Shown here one piece after another: positions 1 to 8,258 of a stretch of DNA of 49,138 bases (its first letter is position 1; each line of letters starts with the position of its first letter). Source of the DNA: Alloprevotella tannerae (GTDB lineage Bacteria > Bacteroidota > Bacteroidia > Bacteroidales > Bacteroidaceae); assembly GCA_015259125.1 (NCBI GenBank), contig JABZGR010000014.1, positions 1 through 49,138 on the forward strand. The letters are read 5' to 3'. Under the pieces are notes generated by a model. That model was not told where the DNA came from. It ran no database searches and saw only the letters and a program-made list of their open reading frames with translations. The position numbers and the translations under genes are program-made.

Positions 1-43
1 GCTAAAATGAAGACTCTTGTGAAGACCTTTTAAAGCCTATTAG

Positions 44-128
44 CGGAGAGAGAGGGATTCGAACCCCCGGTGCCTCTCAGCACGGCGGTTTTCAAGACCG
101 CTGTAATCGACCACTCTACCATCTCTCC
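44..128 (-). tRNA. tRNA-Ser (anticodon UGA)
   Basis: Read on the minus strand this folds as a serine tRNA. The 7-bp acceptor stem pairs GGAGAGA with TCTCTCC. The anticodon stem GCGGT/ACCGC encloses a loop with TGA. A long variable arm (GCTGAGAGGC region) is typical of class II tRNAs, and the T loop has GGTTCGAATCC. The 85-base length fits. The 3' CCA is not encoded. It reads UCA codons. A consensus promoter lies about 40 bases upstream. Confidence 0.95.
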
Positions 129-408
129 TGAAGGCAAAACGTTAGTCTACCTGCCTCCTAATTGGAAGCGGTTGCAAAGATATAGACATTTTTCGGGACT
201 GCAAAATATTGAGAGAACAAACTTTATATCAAAGCACTTTTTTAACCAAATAAAGCATCGATAGCTTCCGTATACACCCCCTTGAGAGGCTTTATCCATT
301 ATCTTCTTAGTCGAAAAGCTCTTTAGAGATGTATCCTCTTTTGTTAGAGGATAAGCGAAGGAGAGGAGTTTATCCCATCTTCGCTTTAGCTTTCCTCAAA
401 AAGGGCGT
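129..408. other. intergenic region, tRNA-Ser to the 224-aa membrane protein
   Basis: Besides the tRNA promoter, it holds two inverted repeats downstream of the minus-strand gene ending at 409: TATCCTCT/AGAGGATA (332-353) and AGCGAAG/CTTCGCT (354-385). Neither is followed by a clear T tract on the minus strand, so a terminator role is only possible. No gene is seen. Confidence 0.35.
175..205 (-). promoter_or_regulatory. Bacteroidetes-type promoter for tRNA-Ser
   Basis: On the minus strand TTTG (202-205), a 19-bp spacer and TATCTTTG (175-182) match the Bacteroidetes housekeeping consensus exactly. The predicted start near 168 leaves a leader of about 40 bases before the mature tRNA. Confidence 0.75.
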
Positions 409-1083
409 TTATTCGAATCTTATTGATTTGACCAAATCAATGATGTAAGAGCCTGACGTACCATTGTCGTAGGCATTTATGACACAAACTTTCTCTTTTC
501 TCTTATCGGTAACGGAGCAGAAACGCCAGTAAAGAGTTTTACCTTCTTTCTGAAAGCGCCAGACACGAAAAACACAGGTATTACCGTTTATATTCTCCCG
601 ACCCTCTGCAACCAGTTGGGGAGATTTGTCTTTAAGGCTTTCAAGTGTAAGCTTTTCCAAATTCTTATATACTTTTGTCTTGAAATCATCCGATGTATAA
701 AATGAATAAATGCCCAGTCCCACGGCATTATGCTTCAGTTTGAATACTATATCATCGCCTAAGTCCTTACTAACATCCTGTTTCTGACAGGTAAATCCTT
801 CCGGAATAGTGAAAACAGCCAGTCCGTTTGTACGTTGGTTGGACGGTAATTTTCTACTGAGCATTTCTCTTTCCCGTTTAGCTTGTGGCGTAAGGGCTTT
901 TAGCCCGATAAAAAGACCACAAGCAATTCCTATGATTACGATAAGCAAGATGATACTCATCCACTTTTTTTTATGTGTATTTGCCAACAGCCCATGCTGT
1001 TTGTGGGTAACCGTTTCTTTTTTGTTGTCGGTCTTATCGCCTTGTATCTGCGTCTCAGCAGACTGTTCAAACTTCCTTTCCAT
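409..1083 (-). CDS. single-pass membrane protein of unknown function
   Basis: A 224-residue protein I do not recognise. The polar, Lys/Gln-rich N-terminus (about 40 residues) is cytoplasmic in style. It is followed by one membrane helix (WMSIILLIVIIGIACGLF, about residues 40-60) and a globular domain of about 150 residues that should be extracytoplasmic. That domain has four cysteines, which could form disulfides there. I chose the ATG at 1083 because GAAAGGA lies about ten bases upstream; a TTG start at 1134 would add 17 residues. It is a single-gene unit facing the tRNA. Confidence 0.7.
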   Translation of the reverse strand: MERKFEQSAETQIQGDKTDNKKETVTHKQHGLLANTHKKKWMSIILLIVIIGIACGLFIGLKALTPQAKREREMLSRKLPSNQRTNGLAVFTIPEGFTCQKQDVSKDLGDDIVFKLKHNAVGLGIYSFYTSDDFKTKVYKNLEKLTLESLKDKSPQLVAEGRENINGNTCVFRVWRFQKEGKTLYWRFCSVTDKRKEKVCVINAYDNGTSGSYIIDLVKSIRFE

Positions 1084-1208
1084 CAATCTTATATCCTTTC
1101 TTTGTGATTCTTGTTCCTGTGCAGTCCTATGCAAGACTGCATAAATGACAGAGACCGACCTCCGTCATCTGCAAAAAGCTTCCATAGTCTTTTTCCGGAA
1201 TATCGAGA

Positions 1209-1216
1209 CAAATATA
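1209..1216 (-). promoter_or_regulatory. -7 element for the 224-aa membrane protein
   Basis: TATATTTG on the minus strand matches TAnnTTTG. No good TTTG is found at the -33 distance. It implies a leader of about 120 bases to the ATG at 1083. Confidence 0.4.
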
Positions 1217-1387
1217 GTAAGTTCTATCGACTTTTCGCGATGTTCATTGGCTTTCAATCTAACTTATATGTCTGATAGGAATTAAGTACATAGTATATGC
1301 CTTGTGAAGTCGGCAGTAAGGCGCGAAAAGAATATTTAGGTTGCCGGATAAGAAAAATTAATGGCAAGAAGAAATGTCGTTCCCGCC

Positions 1388-1419
1388 CTTGTAGGAAAGA
1401 AAGCATCTGCCTATATTTG
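1388..1419 (+). promoter_or_regulatory. promoter almost touching the start codon
   Basis: CTTG (1388-1391), a 20-bp spacer and TATATTTG (1412-1419). The ATG of the next gene is at 1428, only nine bases after the box, so the transcript should be leaderless or nearly so. Confidence 0.6.
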
Positions 1420-1427
1420 TCTTATCT

Positions 1428-1988
1428 ATGAAGAAAGCAAAGAAAAATACGGTTATTTCGTGTCTGTTGTTGGTGCTTTGTATGACCGGTAACGCCCATC
1501 GGAATCTTGCGGGGCAACGGATAAAAACCGAGCAGAAAAAGGCTCTGCCGCAGTATTCAAGGGTGCAGATTCCGGAGGATAGTATAGCATCTGTGAACAA
1601 GAAGAAAACACTTGGATTTAAGGTAAAGGATGCCAGCTGGCAGGGAACTTATGAATACTATCTACAGGCATCAGAGCTTCCGCCGGTCTTTGTCGGCTAC
1701 ACGCTGGAAATTAAACGAAACAGTTGCATCTTCGAGGGCAATGGTCAAATGGTCACATTCCGCATACTTTGTGCCATAAAGAGCGAGTCGGAGAATGAGT
1801 TAACATTGGTTTATGGCCGTTCATTGAGCGAAATGAACAGCTTGTCTCAGTCGTTACAGCGCTCCCCTTCGTTGGTAAAACTGTATCGGCATAATGGGAA
1901 ATATTATCTTCAAAGTCCCTGTATCGTTGACAAAAAGGGCAGAACTAATGTAAAGGTCGCCTGCGAGAAGCTAAAGGTATCCAATTAA
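1428..1988 (+). CDS. secreted protein, DUF5991-like
   Basis: A 186-residue protein with a signal peptide: Lys-rich start, hydrophobic VISCLLLVLCMT, then a possible cleavage site near residues 22-30. The mature part has W-x-GTYEYYL (about residues 71-80), a GYTLEIK strand and an ALCAIK-like Cys strand. This pattern resembles the DUF5991 family as I remember it, a small secreted beta-rich family of unknown role. The first ATG is kept because it gives the intact signal peptide, even though the promoter sits just upstream. No operon partner is evident. The family call is tentative; the secreted status is firmer. Confidence 0.7.
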   Translation: MKKAKKNTVISCLLLVLCMTGNAHRNLAGQRIKTEQKKALPQYSRVQIPEDSIASVNKKKTLGFKVKDASWQGTYEYYLQASELPPVFVGYTLEIKRNSCIFEGNGQMVTFRILCAIKSESENELTLVYGRSLSEMNSLSQSLQRSPSLVKLYRHNGKYYLQSPCIVDKKGRTNVKVACEKLKVSN

Positions 1989-2013
1989 ATCCAAAAAAAA
2001 GTACGCTCAGGTC

Positions 2014-2045
2014 ATTGTCGGAATCAAATATATTTACTTGCTTTG
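2014..2045 (+). promoter_or_regulatory. possible promoter of the T9SS-cargo operon
   Basis: ATTG (2014-2017), a 20-bp spacer and TTGCTTTG (2038-2045), one mismatch from TAnnTTTG. The leader of about 85 bases would contain a GGAGAG/CTCTCC inverted repeat before the AAAAGGA ribosome-binding site. Confidence 0.35.
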
Positions 2046-2136
2046 TAGCCCCGAAAGTTTTTGGGCGCATTCGGAAGGCTTGAAAAAGGAGAGAAACCCT
2101 CCGGGCGCATAATAAGTCTCTCCTGCAAAAGGAAGT

Positions 2137-2607
2137 ATGAAGAAAATGGCTATTGGAGCACTTCTTTGCCTGCTCAGCATCCCGCTGAAGGCAGAAGTAT
2201 CCTACATTCAAGTCTGGCTCTCTTCAGGCAAGCAAGTTCAATATAAATTGAGTGAGCGACCACGTGTTGTTAGAGAAGCCAAAACACTGCGCCTTACGAC
2301 ATCCAGCGTAGACGTCGTTTATCAAGCAGGCGAAGTACACAAAATCACGTATCTAATCCCCTCCGGTTTAGATGCAGCTACGACGGCGCCCGGACAAAAA
2401 GGCACGATCACCGTGTCCGATGACCAGATGCAAATCATCGGTTTTATACCCAACGAGGCCATCCGCATTTTCGACGCCGGCGGTCGGTTGATCAAGCAAG
2501 TCAAAGCTGACGAAAAGGGAAGTCAAACCATCTCGCTGAGCGCCTTCCCCGCCGGCACCTATATCGTAAAAAGCCAACAACAATCATCTAAATTCATCCG
2601 AAAATGA
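2137..2607 (+). CDS. small secreted protein with T9SS type A-like C-terminal sorting domain
   Basis: 156 residues with an N-terminal signal peptide (MKKMAIGALLCLLSIPLKA). The first half has a GEVHKITYL stretch like the short motif near the N-terminus of many Bacteroidetes surface proteins. The last 50 residues follow the Por secretion-tail pattern: IRIFDAGGRLIKQV, then SLSAFPAGTYIVK and a basic end (KFIRK). This family directs proteins through the type IX secretion system to the surface. The sorting domain is nearly the whole mature protein, so the cargo part is very small. Its stop overlaps the next start by four bases, so the two are co-translated. The T9SS call rests on the motif pattern only. 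Confidence 0.8.
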   Translation: MKKMAIGALLCLLSIPLKAEVSYIQVWLSSGKQVQYKLSERPRVVREAKTLRLTTSSVDVVYQAGEVHKITYLIPSGLDAATTAPGQKGTITVSDDQMQIIGFIPNEAIRIFDAGGRLIKQVKADEKGSQTISLSAFPAGTYIVKSQQQSSKFIRK

Positions 2608-4040
2608 AAAAATCTCTTCACCCCATAGCCCTCCTATTGCTCTTTTTCCTTTTGGGCGCAACGAGTGCAGCCGCACAAGGCGTATACATCTATAAGAACG
2701 GCAAAAAGCAAGTCTTTCACGCTTCTGAAGTCGACAGCCTCGTATTCTTTGAAAACGACGACAGCACCGATCCATCGGTGACGCCCGCTCCGCTCCAACT
2801 GCCCACCGCTCAATTTGGCGCCGACATCAACGACCTCATCACAGCCGAACAAGCCCGCGGTTTTACGGTTAGCAAGACCGACGACACACACCTCACCTTG
2901 ACCAAGACGGAAAATGGTGAGACCTTCAATTGGATCTACACCTTCGATGCATCCCAATCTTACAAGTATGCGAAGTGCGCCATCCCCGCCGGTGGCGAAG
3001 AGGCATTCAAAGCCTCACTGCGCAAAGCCGGCTACGAATTGCGCCCCGAAGCATCGCGCAATGCTGAGGTTCTCGTCTATGTTAACGAGACGAGCAAGAC
3101 GGTCATCTTCATCAACAAGACCGGCGCGCAAGCTGAATACATTTTCGGCGAATATGACGAGGCGCCGCAGTCCTGGACGCGCATCGATTTGCTCAAAGAC
3201 GCCAAGACGGGCACTTGGATGCCTTACAACGGTTACCACGCGACGCTCGAATTGCTCCAACTCTATGCTAAGCGCCTCAACCACAAATTAGACAACGAAA
3301 AGTCAAAGCCGGCCAACGGCGTTTACGTCTATAAGACGGGCGACGAGCAATGGCCATCCATCAAATATTGGTTTGACGTGAAGACGAAGTCGCAACTTGA
3401 AGAGGCGTCGATCTACGTTAATCCGGCCAACATCCCGACGCCGGCTGACGTGACGGCTTATCTCAAGACGCTCAACTATCGCTATACGGGTCTGACTGAC
3501 AACGAAGGCTACACCATCTACTACAACGATCCCCTACCCTCTGCTTGCTACGTACTGATGGTCGATAAGACGGGCGGTAAAGGCACATTTGAGCCGCAAA
3601 TGCACTATACTTACTCTGACTTAACCGGCAATGTGCCGCCGGCTGTTGTCGATCTGCCGATGCCGATCGTAGAATTTGGCACGAAAACGATGGACGAAAT
3701 CCTCGTCGAATATCGCAAACTCCCCTACTATGTCAGTGAAGAGAAAAACGAGATGGGTGTCATCATCAATACCAACTCACCCCACTTCCCGAAACTCCTT
3801 TTGATGGAAGACGGCGGCAAATATTTCGCAGCCATCGCCATCACTTTTGACCGCTTAGTGATCCGTGCGCCTTACTTGAGCGAGTATCTCACGGCCAAGG
3901 GCTACGAGTACAAGCCCGAGGCATCGGCTTTACCTACTTTCGTCAACGCTGAAAAGCAAGTTATGGCGCAGTTTGACGTCGCCGATGTCTACCAATTGGG
4001 CTACTACTCTATCTCATTCCAACCCAATGAGATAAAATAA
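2604..4040 (+). CDS. secreted protein with internally duplicated domain
   Basis: 478 residues starting with a signal peptide (hydrophobic to about residue 24, AAAQG cleavage). Residues 26-50 carry YIYKNGKKQVF...SEVDSLVFFE, a short module common at the N-terminus of Bacteroidetes surface proteins. Two stretches look homologous: residues 66-171 and 350-457. They share a Leu-Pro-rich lead, an FG step and the matching ends KAGYELRPEAS and AKGYEYKPEAS, each followed by a Val-Asn strand. A shorter related piece lies near 282-322. No enzyme motif is seen. It is translationally coupled to the upstream T9SS-cargo gene and followed by a strong terminator. The function is unknown. Confidence 0.8.
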   Translation: MKKSLHPIALLLLFFLLGATSAAAQGVYIYKNGKKQVFHASEVDSLVFFENDDSTDPSVTPAPLQLPTAQFGADINDLITAEQARGFTVSKTDDTHLTLTKTENGETFNWIYTFDASQSYKYAKCAIPAGGEEAFKASLRKAGYELRPEASRNAEVLVYVNETSKTVIFINKTGAQAEYIFGEYDEAPQSWTRIDLLKDAKTGTWMPYNGYHATLELLQLYAKRLNHKLDNEKSKPANGVYVYKTGDEQWPSIKYWFDVKTKSQLEEASIYVNPANIPTPADVTAYLKTLNYRYTGLTDNEGYTIYYNDPLPSACYVLMVDKTGGKGTFEPQMHYTYSDLTGNVPPAVVDLPMPIVEFGTKTMDEILVEYRKLPYYVSEEKNEMGVIINTNSPHFPKLLLMEDGGKYFAAIAITFDRLVIRAPYLSEYLTAKGYEYKPEASALPTFVNAEKQVMAQFDVADVYQLGYYSISFQPNEIK

Positions 4041-4083
4041 AACAAGCGCCTCGCCGTGATCACCGCATCCGGCCGGCTTTAAG

Positions 4084-4126
4084 CGATTCCGCAGCCGATT
4101 ACCCGACTGCGGAATCGTTCGTTTTT
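4084..4126 (+). terminator. rho-independent terminator of the secreted-protein operon
   Basis: An 11-bp perfect stem (CGATTCCGCAG at 4084-4094, CTGCGGAATCG at 4107-4117) with a 12-base loop, followed by TTCGTTTTT. Confidence 0.85.
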
Positions 4127-4134
4127 AAGTTCCA

Positions 4135-4188
4135 CAAAAAAAGCGTCTGTTTTCGGGGCCATTTGCACCCATCGAAAGCAGACGCTTT
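4135..4188 (-). terminator. terminator of the AraC-type gene
   Basis: On the minus strand an imperfect stem of about 16 bp (arms 4139-4155 and 4173-4188; key part AAAGCGTCTG) is followed by a T run (A run at 4135-4140 on the plus strand). It lies just after the minus-strand stop at 4215. Confidence 0.8.
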
Positions 4189-4214
4189 ATAAGTAGCGAA
4201 CCTCGCGCGGCTGC

Positions 4215-5102
4215 TTATGCCTCTTTCATTTTCCCATTACGATAATCAGAGGGAGAAATACCTGTGGCATTCTTAAAATACTTGCCCAAAAAGCTCTGGT
4301 TAGGAAAATGCATACGCGCCGTTATTTCTTTAATAGACAGTCCCGTATTGCGCAAAAGCGATTTGATCTGCGTAAGCGTGAGCGACATGAGCCATTGTCC
4401 GGCCGTCCGACCGCTTACGGTTTTTACAATTTCTGATAAATATTTAGAGGAAAGCCCCATTTCGTTGGCATACCATTTCACCTCGCGATGCTCCGTATAG
4501 CAAGCCTGCGCCAGGTTGATAAACTTGTCAAAGATTACGTAACTATGTGCCGAATGCTGCATCGCTTCCGGGTTGCGCTTAGCCAAGAAATCGCAAACGT
4601 CAAAATAGAACACACGCATCAACATCAGAATAGCCTCCTTGCGATAGCCGTGCGATTTGTTTTTAAGACGGCGCATTAGGGCCGCAAAACTATCAAACAA
4701 CCAGATCTGCTCAGCCTCGGAAAGGTGAATTACGGGGTTCTGCAACAGATATAGCAAAAAGGGCCAAAGATTTTGCAAACCTACAAAACTCTCTTTGCAA
4801 TAATCTTGAGACACTAAGACAATACGCCCACTAAAGTCCTCGCTCGGGCGGCATTTTTCAAAGACCTGCTCTCCGAAACCCACCAAGAAATCGCCGGGTT
4901 TCATCTCATACGCCTTGCCGTTGAGCACGAAAGAAGCACTACCCCGATTGCAGTAGCAGCAGAGCATAAAACCCAGCTGAAGCGTCTTGCCCGAAAAGGT
5001 TACGTCGTGAAAATTATCGAGTATGATCAGGTTATTATCTGTATCGGGTGCTCGAAGGCTAGCATAAGGACGAACATCGTCCAAGCTGACTTGCATTAAC
5101 AT
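4215..5102 (-). CDS. AraC/XylS-family transcription regulator
   Basis: 295 residues. The C-terminal 100 residues form the double helix-turn-helix of the AraC family: SSKYLSEIVK, AGQWLMSLTL, SIKEITARMHF, QSFLGKYFKNATGISPSDYR. The N-terminal half looks like the cupin-type sensor domain (SFVLNGKAYEMKPGDFLVG), which usually binds a small effector. I use the ATG at 5102: an upstream TTG at 5138 lies inside the promoter box, so it cannot be transcribed from that promoter. It is a single-gene unit with its own promoter and terminator. Its target is unknown; the convergent secreted-protein operon is the nearest candidate. Confidence 0.9.
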   Translation of the reverse strand: MLMQVSLDDVRPYASLRAPDTDNNLIILDNFHDVTFSGKTLQLGFMLCCYCNRGSASFVLNGKAYEMKPGDFLVGFGEQVFEKCRPSEDFSGRIVLVSQDYCKESFVGLQNLWPFLLYLLQNPVIHLSEAEQIWLFDSFAALMRRLKNKSHGYRKEAILMLMRVFYFDVCDFLAKRNPEAMQHSAHSYVIFDKFINLAQACYTEHREVKWYANEMGLSSKYLSEIVKTVSGRTAGQWLMSLTLTQIKSLLRNTGLSIKEITARMHFPNQSFLGKYFKNATGISPSDYRNGKMKEA

Positions 5103-5135
5103 CTCAAAAGTGTTTAATTCTAAATTGCGTAGAGG

Positions 5136-5167
5136 CAAAAATACGCTTTTAAAAGCGACAGAGCAAA
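5136..5167 (-). promoter_or_regulatory. promoter of the AraC-type regulator
   Basis: TTTG (5164-5167), a 20-bp spacer and TATTTTTG (5136-5143). The spacer holds the palindrome CTTTTAAAAG, a possible regulator site. The predicted leader is about 27 bases. Confidence 0.75.
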
Positions 5168-5558
5168 TTTACAGCCGTATTTTATACTGATCTCCGCAAA
5201 CCTTTTCGGCGCTTTGTTTCCGCTCCGCTTCTTGTCATGCTTTTTCGCACATGATTATAGGCCGTTTTATCATCTTATAATTGGAAGATATCACAAAAAT
5301 ATCCGGGTATTTCAATCCTAAAAACAGAATATTTATCGATTAACTTCCAAATAAAAATAAGACATGCTAAATATTACGCCTTAAAAATCCCAAACCTTCT
5401 TCCGGCGGTACTCCTGATCAGAAAAGGCCATTGCCCGCCGCGTCTACCACCCCGCCTCTTCTGCACTGCACCGCCCCACTGCTGAAGGCTGTAGGGGTAA
5501 ATTCCGAATCATCACTGCGCCGTTTTCGCCCACCACATTCCGCCCATCGACTTTGCCA

Positions 5559-5645
5559 TCACGAGCACAAGCCTTTTTCATCACGAGCGCAAGCATTTGT
5601 TATCGTGAGCAAAAACCTTTGTCGTCGTGATAAAAAAGCGTGCAG
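5559..5645. repeat. tandem array, 22-bp period, four units (family 2)
   Basis: Units begin at 5559, 5581, 5603 and 5625, exactly 22 bp apart. The first two begin TCACGAGC and the last two TCGTGA, its inverse, and the units carry AAGC/AACC followed by T-rich runs. The same layout recurs at 31766-31853. Confidence 0.85.
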
Positions 5646-5770
5646 ATGATTTTGCGCCACTTATAAACCAAGCTTGCTCACCCAAAGCCAAGGGCTGCGC
5701 ACCGCAAACAACCCGCTACGCATTGTGAGGCTTTCGCTAAGGCGAAAAGACGAGTTGATTGGAGATATGA

Positions 5771-5818
5771 AAAGAAAAAAGCCGCTCGATTTCGTAGGTC
5801 ATACGATAATCGAACGGC
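5771..5818 (-). terminator. terminator of the bcp-yaaA operon
   Basis: On the minus strand GCCGTTCGATT pairs with AATCGAGCGGC (arms 5781-5791 and 5808-5818, one internal mismatch), followed by TTTTTTCTTTT. Confidence 0.85.
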
Positions 5819-5868
5819 GCTAGAGAGGGCGTCGGGCTCAACACGATTGGGGTTTCGTCAGGCCTCTC

Positions 5869-6618
5869 TCACGAAATGGGGAAGGCCGGTTCGCCCAAAT
5901 GGGGTGCATAGGAGAAGCCTTCATAAGCAAAGTCGGCCAAAGCTGATGGTTGGTCAGCCGCAGTTTGGAGCAGATGGCGCACCATAGCGCCGCGGCAGGC
6001 TTTTGCCCAAACGGCTTGTACGTGCAGCCGGCCCTGCTTGCGAACATAAAAGAGGGGCTTGACGACTTTTACTTCGCGGCAAACGCGCGCCCAATCGAAG
6101 AGGCGCTCATATTCGCCGGTCGAAAGGTGGACCAGGATGCCATCGTCGGCTTGTACGGCGCGAATGAGGTAATCGGTCAACTTGTCGCGCCAAAAGCGAT
6201 CGATGGGTTTGTCGTTTGTTGCTTCCAAGCGCACGGTGTGCTCCATTCTGTACGGAACGATAGCATCCATCGGTCGCAACAGGCCGTAAAGGAAGCAGGT
6301 GATGAACAAATGTTCCTGCGCAAAGGACAAGGCGGCCGCATCGAGCGTGTGCGCCATCAGCGCTTGATAGGCGCGCCCGTTGTAGGCCATTATGGCGGGC
6401 ATCTTTTCGGCTAAGAAGAAGTTTTGATAACGTTGTTGATTCTCTAAAGCCAACTGCCGGCTACACCCCAACTGCTCCGCCAGTTCGTCAAGATTGAGGC
6501 GGGCCATTTCTTTTGCGAGCCGATCAGCCTCAGCCTGAAACGCGGGGATCGTCAGCGGCTTTGCGGCGACCTCGGCCGGGCTAAGCATCATCTTCGCATT
6601 GGCCAGCAGGATTTGCAT
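5869..6618 (-). CDS. yaaA: YaaA family peroxide-stress protein (UPF0246)
   Basis: 249 residues, the usual length for YaaA/DUF328. Conserved features are the start MQILLANAKMM with SPAE, AYNGRAYQAL (about residues 78-87), ITCFLYGLLRPMDAIVPYRME (about 105-125) and DGILVHLSTGEYERLF. In Escherichia coli YaaA lowers free intracellular iron and limits DNA damage during hydrogen-peroxide stress. Here it lies six bases after the bcp peroxiredoxin gene, so the two form an oxidative-defence operon closed by a terminator. Confidence 0.93.
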   Translation of the reverse strand: MQILLANAKMMLSPAEVAAKPLTIPAFQAEADRLAKEMARLNLDELAEQLGCSRQLALENQQRYQNFFLAEKMPAIMAYNGRAYQALMAHTLDAAALSFAQEHLFITCFLYGLLRPMDAIVPYRMEHTVRLEATNDKPIDRFWRDKLTDYLIRAVQADDGILVHLSTGEYERLFDWARVCREVKVVKPLFYVRKQGRLHVQAVWAKACRGAMVRHLLQTAADQPSALADFAYEGFSYAPHLGEPAFPIS

Positions 6619-6624
6619 AGGGGC

Positions 6625-7086
6625 TTATTTGTTGATGTAGTCTAAGATTTGTTCGGCGTGAATCTTAGTTTTGATTTCTTTAGGCGTGAAGATCTTTTCT
6701 ACGATTCCCTCTTCGTTGACCAAATAAGTTGTGCGAAGAATGCCGAGCGTGCGACGTCCATAGTTGACTTTCTCGCCCCAAGCACCGATAGCTTGGAGGA
6801 AGGTCGTATCAGTATCAGCGATCAAGGGAAATTCAAGTCCCTGCTTGTCGGCAAATTTCTTTTGTAGTTCTTCACGATCCTTGCTAACGCCAACGATAGC
6901 ATAGCCGGCAGCTGCCAATTCTTCTTTATGTGCCTGCAAAGAACAAGCCTCAGCCGTGCAGCCCGGCGTATTGGCTTTTGGATATGTATATAAGATCAAT
7001 TTCTTTCCGCGATAGTCACTCGCTTTTATCTCTTTACCATCTTGATCTACACCGAAAATCTCGGGTATTTTATCTCCTACCTGCAT
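6625..7086 (-). CDS. bcp: thioredoxin-dependent thiol peroxidase, Bcp/PrxQ type
   Basis: 153 residues, full length for the family. The thioredoxin fold carries the peroxidatic Cys43 in NTPGCTAEAC, with the resolving Cys48 five residues later (atypical 2-Cys PrxQ arrangement). Other family marks are GVSKDREELQKKFA, FPLIADTD and RTTYLVNEEG. It reduces peroxides in the cytoplasm with electrons from thioredoxin. It starts with ATG at 7086, 76 bases after the last polysaccharide gene, with no terminator or consensus promoter seen between them. Confidence 0.96.
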   Translation of the reverse strand: MQVGDKIPEIFGVDQDGKEIKASDYRGKKLILYTYPKANTPGCTAEACSLQAHKEELAAAGYAIVGVSKDREELQKKFADKQGLEFPLIADTDTTFLQAIGAWGEKVNYGRRTLGILRTTYLVNEEGIVEKIFTPKEIKTKIHAEQILDYINK

Positions 7087-7162
7087 AATGTTTTAATTAG
7101 TCAAATTGTTTTATGATTGTCTATATAATAAAAGACGAATGGAGACTTCATGCCCCCGGACC

Positions 7163-8254
7163 TTATTTCTTTGTGCCCAACAGTGTGAGCGTGCGCCTTG
7201 GGAGTCCACCCAGCAACGTTGCTCGGATATGACGCGGAGAAAGCGCATAAAAGAGCCGATAATGATGAAGCTTGATTCGAAGCGTCTCCCAGTAATAGCG
7301 AAATCCGCTACGCACGGCGTGGTGCTTAGCTTGCATACCGAAATTGCCGCCACGGAAAACAATGCGCAAGATGTCGTTCTCGTAGCGCTTAGCCTTCTCG
7401 GAGATCGGCAAAGGAAAATCTTCAAGCGGCAAGCCCAATTTGTCTATAAGTATCCACCCTATGGCCTCAAAAGCAAGCGTAAAATTCAGAATCTTGAGAT
7501 GCTGTTGCAGAGCTGTACGATCTATTTTGCCGCGCAAGGCGTGGAGCAGCACTGCCACGTCGCAAAACTGGCGCAATCCGACACCAAGTTCGATTAAATG
7601 AAAATAGAGGTGCAAAAAAGTATAGAGCACGTTGAGTGTAGGCGCAAGCGTGGGCACTTTGAGCCCGTTGACCTCAATGAAATCAGTAGGCGTATCACTT
7701 AACAGTTGATTCCAATAAAGCCGATCAGCCTTGGTGTCGAAATCTAAGGTATCAAAGTGCATCTCCAGCAAGACCTTTCCGTGATAGAACTCGATGGCGT
7801 GATCTTCATCAGGACGCTCAAGCTTAACGCCCCAAGCATTTTGCAGAGCATCGACAGCTGCATCAAACGACTGCGGGGGGCAATAAAAATCTATATCACC
7901 CGGCGTGCGCTCTTCCGGATGCGGATACAGAGCAGCCAAAGTTTGCCCTTTAAAGACAAAGAATGGCTGTTTTTTTTCTTGCAGGACGTTGACCAGATTC
8001 GTCAATTCGTGCTGTAAAAGCGCATTGGCTTGACCTATGCGCTGCGAAAAGCCAAAAGCCATCAAAGCATCTCGCGGCTGTAGCGAAAACTTCCGGCGGA
8101 CCAGCTCACCACAAACAATTCCGGCGACCGTTTGCTGCTTGGCCAATTCAAAGAGTGGTGCGAAGTCAAGGGCCTCTTGTAAGGACTCAGGCGGGGGCGT
8201 ACTCCACAAAGCTGTGCGCAGTAGCGCCAAGAGCATTCTTGTCGGCTTCATCAT
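7163..8254 (-). CDS. putative nucleotidyltransferase (NTP_transf_5 type)
   Basis: 363 residues. The central part has FFVFKGQTLAALYPHPEER followed by TPGDIDFYC, the GD-x-D metal-binding pattern of the nucleotidyltransferase family PF14907 as I recall it. The C-terminal half is mostly helical. Such proteins are frequent at the edges of polysaccharide clusters, but the substrate is not known. It is the last gene of the polysaccharide cluster, four bases after the dehydratase stop, so it is almost certainly co-transcribed. Confidence 0.8.
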   Translation of the reverse strand: MMKPTRMLLALLRTALWSTPPPESLQEALDFAPLFELAKQQTVAGIVCGELVRRKFSLQPRDALMAFGFSQRIGQANALLQHELTNLVNVLQEKKQPFFVFKGQTLAALYPHPEERTPGDIDFYCPPQSFDAAVDALQNAWGVKLERPDEDHAIEFYHGKVLLEMHFDTLDFDTKADRLYWNQLLSDTPTDFIEVNGLKVPTLAPTLNVLYTFLHLYFHLIELGVGLRQFCDVAVLLHALRGKIDRTALQQHLKILNFTLAFEAIGWILIDKLGLPLEDFPLPISEKAKRYENDILRIVFRGGNFGMQAKHHAVRSGFRYYWETLRIKLHHYRLFYALSPRHIRATLLGGLPRRTLTLLGTKK

Positions 8255-8258
8255 TAGT

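Larger units (their letters stand above)
1084..1427. other. divergent intergenic region
   Basis: Carries promoters for both flanking genes: a minus-strand TATATTTG at 1209-1216 and a plus-strand promoter at 1388-1419. No other structure is seen. Confidence 0.5.
5103..5868. other. long intergenic region holding a 22-bp repeat array
   Basis: From right to left it contains the yaaA terminator (5771-5818), the tandem array at 5559-5645 and the AraC-gene promoter. A second possible minus -7 box (TATTTTTG, 5294-5301) has no -33 partner. No convincing gene is seen; the short frame at 5431-5649 spans the array. Confidence 0.5.
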
